Assembly (NCBI GenBank): GCA_033558025.1
Contig: JAUCEF010000009.1
Coordinates: 2,914,001 to 2,978,000, forward strand
Direction of reading: 5' to 3'
From: Phytophthora sp. 'mugwort'
Taxonomy: Eukaryota; Oomycota; Peronosporomycetes; Peronosporales; Peronosporaceae
DNA length: 64,000 nucleotides
The position numbers and the translations under genes were made by a program. The notes below the pieces were generated by a model. That model was given only the letters and a program-made list of their open reading frames with translations. It was not told where the DNA came from and did no database searches. Below, one piece after another: positions 1-9,730 of the stretch. How positions within the stretch are numbered: position 1 is the stretch's first letter; every line of letters starts with the position of its first letter.

Positions 1-270
1 GGAGCAGCTCGACGCAGTGGGCGCTCCGGTCAGCGAGGACGACTTGGTGATCACGCTTTTGGGAAGTCTGAGCGAGTCGTACCAGTTCCTGATCACGGCG
101 TTGGAGTCGAGAGCCGACTCACTGTCGTGGGAACTCGTGACGTCTCGGCTGCTGCATGAGGACATGAAGCGCAAGGAACAAGGTGGCGGTACGGACGGCA
201 CCGCGCACGGTCAAGATCAAGCGTTCATGACAAGCGACAACAAGCGCAAGGGTCGGCAGGCGCAGAAGAC
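1..270 (+). pseudogene. A-family Gag fragment, cut at both ends
   Basis: Open + strand frame matching the middle of Gag in the A copy that starts at 39251 (equivalent stretch about 39701-39970). It ends just before the CCHC zinc knuckle, where an A2 LTR in the opposite orientation begins at 271. The last bases, AAGAC, are the presumed target of that insertion, but the second copy is not in the window. The 5' part lies beyond the left edge. Gag would form the virus-like particle; this remnant cannot. Confidence 0.85.
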
Positions 271-582
271 AAAAGGCTTGGTCACTTGATGGCAAAATGC
301 AAAGTGATTGATTTAGGTCCTTAGTTCGCAAACTCCTTGCTACCTCTAAGCCTACAGTTCTACCTACTGGGTACACTCTACTGGATTCTCTACTGGATAT
401 TGAGTTACTTCAGCCAATCGCAGAGCGCCACGTAGGGACCATCTTGTACCCACAATCTTGTACCCACGTGCATCGTAATCATCGTCCCGTAATCGCCGGA
501 GTGATTGAGGTGCCACTGAGTGAAGGTCATACCGGTATCCTATCGGTATACAGTAGCTGCTCGAGGCGTCTCCTTGACAACA
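271..582 (-). repeat. A2 LTR (312 bp), 3' LTR
   Basis: On its own strand it starts TGTTGTCAAGG and ends CCTTTT. It is about 42 bp shorter than the main A LTR because of a different central section, but shares the ends and the AAATCAATCACTTTGC promoter block. It abuts Gag on the left and the purine-rich CGAGTGGGAG tract of the A2 body on the right. Confidence 0.85.
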
Positions 583-3500
583 CTCCCACTCGACTCGATA
601 GCCTTCGGTGCTTCGATGCCGAGCTTGCTCCGGAGACAGTCGAACTGCGCCGCTGGAATGGGCTTGGTCATCAGGTCCGCCAGCATGTCTTGAGTCGGAC
701 AGTACTCGAGCACCACTTCTCCGTCCTCGACCTTCTCGCGCACGAAGTGGTAGCGAATGTCGATATGCTTGGTACGCTTGTGAAACTCGGGATTCTTGGC
801 AAGCGCGATGGATCCTTGGTTGTCTTCGTAGATCTTGATCGCCTTGCCCTCTGTGGTTTCGCCTATCTCGCACAGAAACGCCTTGAGCCACACGGCCTCC
901 TGTGTTGCCTCCGACAGCGCCATGTACTCGGCTTCCGTCGACGATAGTGCCACCGTCCTCTGCTTCTTGCTGCGCCAGCTCACGCATCCACCGCTCATTA
1001 TGAACGCGTATCCGCTCGTGCTGCGGCGCGACTCCACATCACCCGCCCAGTCCGCATCCGAGTAGCCGCAGACCCCGTCTTGGTCCTTGGTGCGAAACTC
1101 GATGCCGTACGTCGCCGTGCCTTGGATGTAGCGGAGGACGCGCTTGAGTGCTTGCCAGTGCGGGGGGCATGGGTCTGCAGCGAACTGACTCAGTGTGCCC
1201 ACTGCCGCAGCCAGATCCGGTCGGGTGCCCACCATCAAGTACATGAGGCAGCCCACGGCGTTCCGGTAAGGCACGCCTGCCATGGTGTCATCATGCTTGC
1301 ACCCGCCGTCGCACATAGCCTTGGTCAGCTTGAGTCCGGGATCCTGCGGCGTTTTCACGGGCTTGCTGTTCTCCATGCTGAACTTGCTCAGGATGCTCCG
1401 CGCGAACTTGGTCTGCCGCATGGTCACCTCACCAGCCTTGATGTCTTGCTTGATCTCCATTCCGAGAAAGTAGCTCAGCTCGCCTAGGTCCGTCATCTCG
1501 AACCGCTTGCTTAGTGTGCTCTTGGTCGCCTTGAGCATGCCGTCATCACTGCTCGCAATCACCAGGTCGTCCACGTACAGCACCACGAGCACCATGCTGT
1601 CGCCGTTGCGCTTGACGTAGACGCAGTGGTCGGTCTCGCACTTGTCGAAGTCCAGCTTGAGCATGAAGTCGTCGATGGTGTGGTTTCACATGCGCGGCGA
1701 CTGCTTGAGACCGTAGAGCGCGCGCTTGAGCTTGCACACATGATCCGGGCGTCCTTCGCTTATGTATCCGTCCGGCTGCTGCATGTAGATGTCTTCATCC
1801 AGGACGCCGTTAAGAAAGGCTGTCTTAACGTCCATCTGGTGCAGCTTGAGCCCGTACTTGGCAGCCATCGCTAGCACGATTCGGATGGACGTGAGCTTGG
1901 CCACGGGCGCGAAGGTCTCGTCGTAGTCGATGCCGTGCTTCTGCGAGAAGCCCTTAGCCACCAGGCGCGCCTTGTATCGTTCGATCTCGCCGGCTTGGTT
2001 CTCCTTCACGCGAAAGACCCATCGACAGCCGATGGCCTTGCGTCCCTTGGGCAGCGGTACCACGTCCCATGTGTCGTTCTTGCGCAGCGCGTCGTACTCC
2101 GAGTCGCAGGCCTCTTTCCATTTGCGTGCGTCGCTGGATTCCATCGCCGACTTGAACGTGGTCGGCATTTCTCCCACTGAATCCACGACGTACGCAGCCT
2201 CGAAGCTCTTGTCGTTGTCTCGAGCCATGGCAGACATCTCATCCAGGCCTTGGCGTCGATTCTCTGACGCGTATCGCTTGGCACTCGGGGTCTCCACCGC
2301 TTCCTCCAGCGACTGTGTCCGCGGGTGTCTCTTGCTGCCGGGCAAGAATTCATCATCCGCGCAGTCTCTTCATCTTCGTCGTCCGATGCCGACTGTTCAT
2401 CTTTGTCCATGGTGCCTTCTTCCGCATCTTGAAGGTCCACCAGCGCCTCCTTGGGTTTGTAGTCGCGTCTTCCACCGTCGAAGACGTCTTCCATGAACTG
2501 TGCGTCGCGGCTCACCAGCACGCGACCACTCTCGATCTCCTCGAACCGATACGCTTTCTCGTGGTCCGAGTACCCAAAGAACCTGCACCGCACCGATCGC
2601 GCATCCAGCTTGGTTCGCTTCTCTTTCGCCACATGCACGTAGGCGTGGCAACCGAAGACTTTGAGGTTGGCCAGCAATGGTTTCTTGGCAGTCCACAGCT
2701 CGTACGGAGACTTATCGTTGTCAAGCGCATGTGTCGGACAGCGGTTGCGCAGGAACATGGCCGTCATGACTGCTTCGCCCCAGTATGCCTTGGACAGACT
2801 CGCGTGCTCCAGCATGCACCGCGCGCATTCAACTAGCGTCCGGCTCATGCGCTCCGCGATTCCGTTGAGCTGCGGCGTGTATGGCGGCGTGAACTTCTGC
2901 ACGATGCCGCGCTTGCTGCAAAACTTGGCCATTTTGTCGGATTTGTACTCACCACCGTTGTCACTGCGAAGCTCCTTGACGCGCTTGCCGGTCTGTGTTT
3001 CCGCTAACGCCACAAAGTGCGCGAACTTGTCGGCCACCTCCCACTTGTTCTTCACCAGGTACACCACGCAGTAGCGCGACTTGTCGTCGATAAAGGTGAC
3101 GAAGTAGCGCTTGCCGCCAAACGTCGGCGTGCGCATGGGCCCGCATACGTCACTGTGCACTACCTCCAGTAGTTCATTGGCACGCTTGGGCGATGTCGAT
3201 TCGAAACTCAATCGCGTCTGCTTGCCGAGCGCGCATCCGTCGCACGTCTCCCACTTGCTCGCGGACCCGAGGTCAATGCCGACGCTGAGCTTCTTCTTGA
3301 CGATGGCGTCGAGCCCAGCGTGACCGATGTGGCCTAGTCGAAGGTGCCAGAGGTACAACTTGGTGTCCCCTTGGCTCCCGTTCGGACTCGCCGAATTCGC
3401 TTCGTCCAGGCGCACGGGCGTCATGCACAGCTTGAACAGCTTGCCGTCACGCGTACCTATCGTGCACTTCATCCCCTTCCGCGCGATGAAGCATCCGTCG

Positions 3501-3585
3501 CTGTCGAAGGTCACCGATCCGACGTCCTTGTGAAGCGCCCGATCGAGAAGAGGTTGCGCGTTAGCTTGGGAATGTGCCACACGTT
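540..3585 (-). pseudogene. A2 polyprotein remnant: pre-integrase, integrase, RT, RNase H
   Basis: Read from 3585 down to 540. Pre-integrase zinc motif (LRLGHIGH ... CDGCALGKQ), integrase (HSDVCGPM, RSDNGGEY, LNGIAERM giving D, D, E), RT (DVKTAFLNG, YVDD) and RNase H ([20 protein letters not shown]). Two lesions: a frameshift near 2340 in the acidic linker between integrase and RT, and an in-frame stop at 1686-1688 where Trp TGG has become TGA. As in other A copies, the last ~14 codons lie inside the 3' LTR (stop at 540). Dead as an autonomous polyprotein. Confidence 0.85.
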
Positions 3586-3928
3586 TGATAAAGGTATTGA
3601 GGTCTTGAAGCGAGGCTTGGGTTGAGCGGAGGGAGTTCTGCACTTGGGTGCGGGGACCGGAGTGAAGACCACTTGAGCTGAAGAAGGAAGATTCGAAAGT
3701 GATTGATTTATCGGAGCTTACACTACCTAGTCTACCACATAGATATGCAGCCCTACATCCAATCATTTGGTGCATCCAATCACCAACACTCCGCACTCGT
3801 CCAATCATCCTACTCGTCTAATCATCGGTTGCGTAAACAACGTACCGTAAACATCGCGGGATCGTGTTGGACCGGTTCGGGTTAACCGGTTACTGGTACA
3901 CAGTACCAAAACCCGGCAACCCTCAATA
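3586..3928 (-). repeat. C LTR (343 bp), 3' LTR
   Basis: On its own strand it starts TATTGAGGG and ends CTTTATCA. Followed on the right by the C polypurine tract (TTGAGGGGGCG on the minus strand). Left flank is A2 pol ending ACGTT. Confidence 0.9.
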
Positions 3929-3935
3929 CGCCCCC

Positions 3936-6593
3936 TCAATGCGAACACGCGTGGATTCCGAGGGACGCCGTCAGATCCATGTGGCGCGGTCCTGGCAGCG
4001 CCTTGGTCATGATGTCCGCGAGCATGATTGAAATCTCACAATACTCGAGCTTGACTTCGCCGCGCTTGACCTCATCACGGATGTGATGGTACTTGATGTC
4101 GATGTGCTTGGCGCGACCATGGTTCACTGGGTTCTTCTCATCTTGATGCACGACTGGTTGTCTTCGAGGATCTTGAGCTCTGGCCCCGATTCGTTCGCTG
4201 CCGTCAAAATCTCGCACAACAGGCGATGAATCCACTTGCCTTCTTGGACGGCCAGACTGAGCGCGATGTATTCCGCTTCGCTCGTTGATAGCGACACACT
4301 TGACTGTTTCTTGCTTCCCCAACTGACTGGCGCGCCCATCAAAATGAACGTATAGCCCGAAGTTGACTTACGATCGGAATGGTCGCCGGCCCAGTCTGCG
4401 TCTGAGTAGCCGCGAAAGTCCACCTTGTCACCGGGTTTGAAGCAGATTCCATGCGACTTGGTCCCTTGTAAATAGCGGAGGATTCGCTTCACTGCAACCC
4501 AGTGCTCGACTTGAGGGTTTTCCATGAAGCGCGACACATATCCCACGGCGAAAGCGATATCTGGTCGCGTCGCAGTCATCAAGTGCATGAGTGCACCCAC
4601 AGCTTCACGAAAGGGAACGTTGATCTTGGTCGGCGCGTTGCTTGGAACCAGTCGAGAGCTCAAATCCGCGGGACTTACCACAGCCTTGCAGTCATCCATG
4701 CCGAAACGCTTGAGAATGTCGTCCACGTAGCGCCGTTGGCACATTGTTACACTGCCGTCAGCGTTGTCGACCAGCTCGATACCCAAGACAAAGGCACACT
4801 TCCCGCTGTCGGTCATCTCAAAACGTGTCTTCAGGTCACTCTTGGTGCGTGCGATCAGTTCGGCCGAACTTCCGGTTACTAATACGTCGTCCACATACAC
4901 CAGCAACAGAACACAGTGACCATCCACAATCTTGATGTAGAGGCACGGATCGTAGGCCGAAACTTGAAAACCGATGGAGCACACGAATTCGTCGAAGGTT
5001 TCGTTCCATACGCGCGAAGCTTGCTTGAGACCGTAGATCGCCTTCACCAATTCCAGGCAGTCGAAATCACCATCCAGCTCGACGCCTTCAGGAACCACGC
5101 AGAACACCAACTCCTTCATGACGCCGTACAGAAATGCCGTTACCACGTCGAGTTGGTCGAGGGGCCAGTCGAAATACTTGGCAATCGCGATGACCATGCG
5201 CAGCGTCACGTACTTGACCACGGACGAGAACGTCTCCGTGTAGTTGATGCCGTACTTCTGCTTGAAACCCTTGGCCACCAGGCGCGCCTTGTACTTCTCG
5301 ATCGATCCGTCGGCTTTGCGCTTGATCTTGAACACCCACTTGGTACCGATGGCGCGTTGTCCGCTGGGCAACTTGGCAGCACGAAACACACCACGAAGTC
5401 GCATCGACTTGAGTTCCGCACGAACAGCCTTGCGCCAATGCACTTGATCAGGTCCGTTCACCGCGCCTTGGAATGTCGTCGGCTCAGACAACTCACCGGC
5501 TTCCACTGAGTTGGCACTTGCTCGCCAAAATACGGGAGGAGTGGAATCGTCTTCTTCGTTGTCTTGAGCATCCTTCTCTTCTTCGTCAGGCAGTCCAGGT
5601 TCCATTCGAACACTCGCTCGGCGTTTGGCTTGGCGCTTAAACGAGGTGACAGGAGCGCTTGCTTCTTCCAAACCAGTCGCACGGCGAACAGGATGCGAGT
5701 TCACTGACATGGTATCCGCATCACTTGGTCGAGTCTTGCGCTTCCCCGCCTGCTTGAATTCGGTCGGACCCGCCGAGTCATCATCACCAATCTCGAGCGA
5801 GTCGAAGCCCAGGTTCACATCTTCGTCGTCATTACTTGAGATCGCCGTCGAGATACCAAAACTTGATTCGTCGAAGGTGACATCGCGACTTATCAGCACC
5901 TGCCCCGCCTCGATGTCATAAACTCGATACGCCTTCGACACTTCTTCGTATCCCATGAACACACCAGCGCGAGCCTTGGGGTCCCACTTGAGTCGCTTCT
6001 CCTTCGGGGTCAGGACGTACGTCCGACATCCAAACACACGCATGTGCTTCACACTTGGCTTGAACTTGTATACAATCTCGAACGGAGTCTTGTTTTCGAC
6101 CTTGGGCGACGGCAAGCGGTTCTTGACATAAATTGCAGCCATCGCTGCTTCGCCCCAAAAACACTTGTCCAGCTTTGCATGATGCAGCATGCTGCGACCA
6201 ATCGTAACGATGGTCCGGATAGCTCTCTCTGCCGTGCCGTTGGTTTGGTGCGCGTACGGAACCGTGGTCTGCTGCTCGATGCCTTGATCTTCGTAGAAGG
6301 CCTTGAGCGAATTAGTAGCAAACTCACGGGCTCCGTCGTGGCGCACGAACTTGACACGTTTGCCGAACTGCGTCTGCACCTTCATGATGTATGTCTTGAT
6401 GCATTCCTCGCTCTCCGACTTGGCACTTAAGCAGAAACCCTTCATGCATCCGCTGGCTTCGTCCACTATGAGCAGCAAATATTTGCTGCCACCCAGTGAC
6501 TCTTGTTCCATGGGGCCGCAGATGTCGAAGTGGAGTAGCTCAAATACGTCGTAGTGACGCTTGTCGCGGTTGCTTGGGAACGGTTTTTGGACC
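3936..6593 (-). pseudogene. C2 polyprotein remnant: integrase, RT, RNase H
   Basis: A 795-residue open stretch (6511 to 4124) carries integrase (core with RHDGAREFA and QTNGTAERA), the basic GKRKTRP / GLEEASAP linker, RT with YVDD and RNase H with SDADWAGD and TSEAEY. A one-base loss near 4138 moves the last ~65 residues (to SLGIHACSH, ending at 3936) into another frame. FSSVV replaces the usual FSPVV in RT. Gag, protease and most of the pre-integrase region are absent. Confidence 0.85.
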
Positions 6594-6723
6594 TATTGAG
6601 GGTTGCCGGGTTTTGGTACTGTGTACCAGTAACCGGTTAACCCGAACCGGTCCAACACGATCCCGCGATGTTTACGGTACGTTGTTTACGCAACCGATGA
6701 TTAGACGAGTAGGATGATTGGAC
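6594..6723 (+). repeat. C LTR, 5' 130 bp only
   Basis: The first 130 bp of a plus-strand C LTR (TATTGAGGGTTGCC...), truncated after GATTGGAC by an A2 LTR. It keeps the palindromic AACCGGTTAACC block but not the promoter/initiator part. Presumably the 5' LTR of a C(+) insertion into GGACC of the C2 element. Confidence 0.85.
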
Positions 6724-7037
6724 AAAAGGCTTGGTCACTTGATGGTAAAATGCAAAAGTGATTGATTTAGGTCCTTAGTTCGCAAACTCCTTGCTACCTC
6801 TAAGCCTACAGTTCTACCTACTGGGTACACTCTACTGGATTCTCTACTGGATACTGAGTTACTTCAGCCAATCGCAGAGCGCCACGTCGATGCCCATCTT
6901 GTACCCACAATCTTGTACCCACGTGCATCGTAATCATCGTCCCGTAATCGCCGGAGTGATTGAGGTGCCACTGAGTGAAGGTCATACCGGTATCCTACCG
7001 GTATACAGTAGCTGCTCGAGGCGTCTCCTTGACAACA
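6724..7037 (-). repeat. A2 LTR (314 bp), 3' LTR
   Basis: Near-identical to 271-582, with one extra base in the run before the conserved AGTGATTGATTT. Left flank TGGAC is inside the truncated C LTR. Confidence 0.88.
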
Positions 7038-7262
7038 CTCCCACTCGACTCGATAGCCTTCGGTGCTTCGATGCCGAGCTTGCTCCGGAGATAGTCGAAC
7101 TGCGCCGTTGGAATGGGCTTGGTCATCAGGTCCGCCAGCATGTCTTGAGTCGGACAGTACTCGAGCACCACTTCTCCGTCCTCGACCTTCTCGCGCACGA
7201 AGTGGTAGCGAATGGCGATATGCTTGGTACGCTTGTGAAACTCGGGATTCTTGGCAAGCGCG
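6995..7262 (-). pseudogene. A2 RNase H C-terminal fragment
   Basis: Encodes the final part of RNase H (YHFVREKVEDG, DMLADLMTKP) and the tail that runs into the LTR (stop at 6995). The N-terminal side is cut by the B(+) LTR after GCAAGCGCG. No lesion is visible inside the fragment. Confidence 0.85.
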
Positions 7263-7619
7263 TGTTGCAGGGTAACTTCCTTGGTACAGTGTACCAGTCC
7301 AAGTTACCCGAACCGGTTAACCGGACCGGTCCAATGCTCCCTCGCCATGATTACGCCACGGTGATTACGCCACTCATGATTGGACGAGTAGGATAATTGG
7401 ACGAGTACGGAATGATGGTGATTGGATGCACCAATTGATTGGATGCATAGTTGCATGTCTATGTAGTATACCAGGTAGGCAGGCAAAGTAAGCTCCGATA
7501 AATCAATCACTTCTGAATTTCCATTCAACCTCTCAAGCCTCCTTCCTCGCCTCGCCTCAAGCCTCGGCGGTGTCCAAGACCCCTACGTCAAGTTCAAGAC
7601 CCAACGTAACCTTTCTTCA
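7263..7619 (+). repeat. B LTR (357 bp), 5' LTR
   Basis: Starts TGTTGCAGGG and ends CTTTCTTCA (canonical TG...CA). Carries GGTACAGTGTACC, AACCGGTTAACCGG, two GATTACGCCAC boxes, GATTGGACGAGT repeats and the promoter block near 7507. Confidence 0.95.
7507..7522 (+). promoter_or_regulatory. Oomycete-type initiator plus flanking element in B LTR
   Basis: TCACTTC (7507-7513) fits YCAYTYY, and AATTTCC (7516-7522) fits MWTTTNC with the usual close spacing. This marks the likely transcription start, leaving about 113 nt to the LTR end. No ATG occurs between here and the Gag ATG at 7624. Confidence 0.65.
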
Positions 7620-7634
7620 GGTTATGAGCCCAAG
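7620..7634 (+). other. Primer-binding site, initiator tRNA-Met anticodon arm
   Basis: GGTTATGAGCCCAAG directly abuts the LTR. Its complement, CUUGGGCUCAUAACC, has the form of the anticodon stem-loop of initiator tRNA-Met (loop CUCAUAA, anticodon CAU). This is the arrangement known for Drosophila copia, which is primed by a 5' half-tRNA. The ATG at 7624 is also the Gag start. Confidence 0.8.
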
Positions 7635-8845
7635 TACCATGTCGTCTGTGCAAGATACCAAGATCTCCATTGACAAGTTCAACGGCGACAACTTCGCCAC
7701 CTGGAACCGCTACATGCGTGGCGTGTTCCTGACCAAGTCGGTATGGAACGTCGTGAACCGGGAGACGACGCCAAGCTTCGCGGACCCGAGGGCCATGGAC
7801 GACTACGTCAAGTCCAGCAACATCGCGTTCGGTCTGATGTTGCTCCACATGGATGCGGACTACCACCATGTGGTCGACGACTGCGAAGAAGCCTGGGTGG
7901 CCTGGACGCGTCTGCGTTCACTCTACGGGGGGTCACAGAAGGCTGGTCGTATCTACCTGAAGCGCCAGCTCTTCAGCATGGAGATGGCAGAAGGCGGCAA
8001 TGTGCTTCATCATTGCAACGAAGTCCTCAACATCAGCGCCAAGCTCAGCAGCATCGGCGTCAAGATGGAGGATGAAGACGTGGCAATCTGCCTGTTACGG
8101 AGTCTGCCCAAGAGTTTCGATAACGTGGTTCTCAACTTGGAGATGAGCAACGCAGAACTGCGCACTCAAGACGTGATCAAGGTGCTCACGAACGAGCACA
8201 TCAAGCGGCAGGGCGAGAAGACTGCTCAGGTGAAGATTGAAGACACTGCAAGGGCCTTCAATGCCGAGCGTGAAAGCCGCCACTGCACTTACTGCGGGAA
8301 ATCGGGACACGTCGTGGACAAGTGCTGGACCAAGCAAAAGGATGACAATCGAGGTGCACGACGTGGCCGGTCTGGTCGCGGTGCGAACAATGTCCAATGG
8401 CGCGACGACAGCGATGATGACTTCATCGCGTTTGCGGTCTCTATGGAGTGTGGTATCTCCAAGACCAACAAGTTTCAAGGCTCATGGGCCATCGACAGTG
8501 GTGCCACGCACCACATCTGCAATGACAAGAATAAGTTTGTCAACATCAAGGCATGCGACGAAGGTGAACTCACTGTCGCAAACGGCAATAAAATGCCAAG
8601 ATCAAGGGAGTTGGAACGGTCATGCAGCGCGTCACCTTGCCTAATGGTGGCGAACGCGACATCCACGTTCAAGACGCGCTCTACGTACCAAGTATGAACA
8701 AGAATCTGCTTTCGGTACCCCAGATCAACCGAAGCGGACAGTTCAAGGTGGTGTTTGATGGAGCAGAAATGCACATCGCACACAAGACGTCGAAAAAGAT
8801 CGTGGCTTCCGCGGACCTGATCGACGGTCTCTACTGGCTCCGGTG
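7624..8845 (+). pseudogene. B Gag-protease, two frameshifts
   Basis: Starts at the ATG in the primer site (MSPSTMSS). Gag core ([17 protein letters not shown]), CCHC knuckle [14 protein letters not shown] near residue 222, and aspartic protease [14 protein letters not shown]. An indel near 8592 (AATAAAATGCC, against AATACTGCC in the B copy at 58507) shifts the frame, and a one-base loss near 8842 shifts it again. The middle piece reads [11 protein letters not shown] ... DGLYWLR. Chosen start: no earlier ATG lies downstream of the predicted transcription start. Confidence 0.88.
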
Positions 8846-9730
8846 CCAAGTTTCGCTGCGAATTCGGTGACCGATGTATCGATCAACGCGGTCGATCTTC
8901 ATGCACGTATGGGTCACGCACCCAGCGACGTTCTTCGGAAGATGGTCTCAAGTGGCATGGTCACGGGTGCCAAGATGCCGACATCGTCAAAGAACTCAAG
9001 CCAGTGTCGCGGGTGCCAACAAGGAAAAATGGTGCAAAAGCCCTTCCCAAGCAACCCGAACAAGCCCAAGTACAAGCCGTTCGAGTTCCTTCACTTTGAT
9101 ATTTGTGGACCCATGGAGGAAGAGTCGCTGGGTGGCAGTCGCTACTTGCTGCTTCTCACGGACGAAGCCAGCAGCTGCATGACGGGATTCTGCTTGCAAG
9201 CCAAGTCGGAAAGCGAAGGCTGCTTGCGTCGCTTCATTACCAAGGTGGAGAAGCAATTCGATGCCAAGGTGAAGTTTGTGCGGCATGATGGAGCCAAAGA
9301 GTTCGCGACCAACTCGCTCAAGACTTTCTACGAAGACCACGGCATCGAAGTCCAGCCCACGGTTCGGTATGCGCACCAAACCAACGCAACTGCTGAGCGC
9401 GCCAACCGAACCATCGTGACTATCGGCCGCAGTATGCTTCACTACGCTGGCTTGGACAAGACGTTCTGGGCGGAAGCAGCAATGACGGCAATTTACATCA
9501 AGAATCGTCTGCCGTCTCCGAAGTCGCCCGACAAAACTCCGTTCGAAATCATCTACAAGTCCAAGCCCAACGTCAAGCACATGCGGATCTTCGGGTGCAA
9601 GGCCTATATCTTGACGCCGAAGGAGAAGCGACTCAAGTGGGATCCCAAAGCTCGTGAAGGTATTTTCATGGTTACGAGGAGCGTTCCAAGGCGTATCGAG
9701 TTTATGACATCGAGGCGGGGCAGGTGCTGA
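8843..9730 (+). pseudogene. B pre-integrase and integrase, frameshifted at the end
   Basis: Pre-integrase zinc motif ([10 protein letters not shown] ... CRGCQQGKM), then integrase with [16 protein letters not shown] and QTNATAERA supplying D, D and E. A missing G near 9670 (ATGGTTACG instead of ATGGGTTACG) breaks the frame where [13 protein letters not shown] should be read. The other B copy is damaged at almost the same place by a different indel (57436-57446). Confidence 0.88.

Larger units (their letters stand above)
271..3585 (-). mobile_element. A2 copia element, 3' half, truncated
   Basis: Minus-strand A2 element: 3' LTR at 271-582, then pol from RNase H back to the start of the pre-integrase region. 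It is cut at 3585 by the end of a C LTR, with ACGTT as the last host bases. Gag, protease and the 5' LTR are missing, and no continuation was found in the window. Confidence 0.85.
3586..6593 (-). mobile_element. C2-subfamily copia element, 3' part
   Basis: Minus-strand element with its 3' LTR at 3586-3928 and pol up to the end of the pre-integrase domain. At 6593 (host bases GGACC) it is cut by a C LTR in the opposite orientation. Its pol differs at many residues from the other C copies (for example VSPADLSSRL against [10 protein letters not shown]), so I treat it as subfamily C2. The flanking C LTRs are inverted, but either orientation of the body fits them, so no inversion is claimed here. 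Confidence 0.8.
6724..7262 (-). mobile_element. A2 element, 3' end up to the B insertion
   Basis: 3' LTR (6724-7037) plus the C-terminal RNase H region. It is interrupted at 7262 by B(+). Its continuation in the correct order and with the matching GCGCG duplication is found at 13160 reading leftward, in inverted orientation (see the findings). Confidence 0.85.

Noticed and set aside
364..987. Long opposite-strand and shifted frames over RNase H and RT (here and at 4916-5509, 25418-26203, 29582-30301, 61179-62123)
   Set aside because: They track the coding strand of each element copy and have Arg/His/Val-rich shadow composition without domains.
1686..1688. RIP-like C-to-T mutation as cause of decay
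   Set aside because: Only a few TGG-to-stop or CAG/CAA-to-stop changes occur (1686, 12986, 17309). There is no dense transition pattern, and RIP is a fungal process.
3929..6593. Possible third LTR-bounded inversion (C2 body between opposed C LTRs)
   Set aside because: The body joins both LTRs correctly in either orientation because both are preceded by the same polypurine tract, and no shared target sequence decides it. Simple nesting is enough.
7620..7634. tRNA gene
   Set aside because: Only 15 nt match a tRNA anticodon arm, in the antisense sense. There is no acceptor, D or T arm, so it is a primer site.
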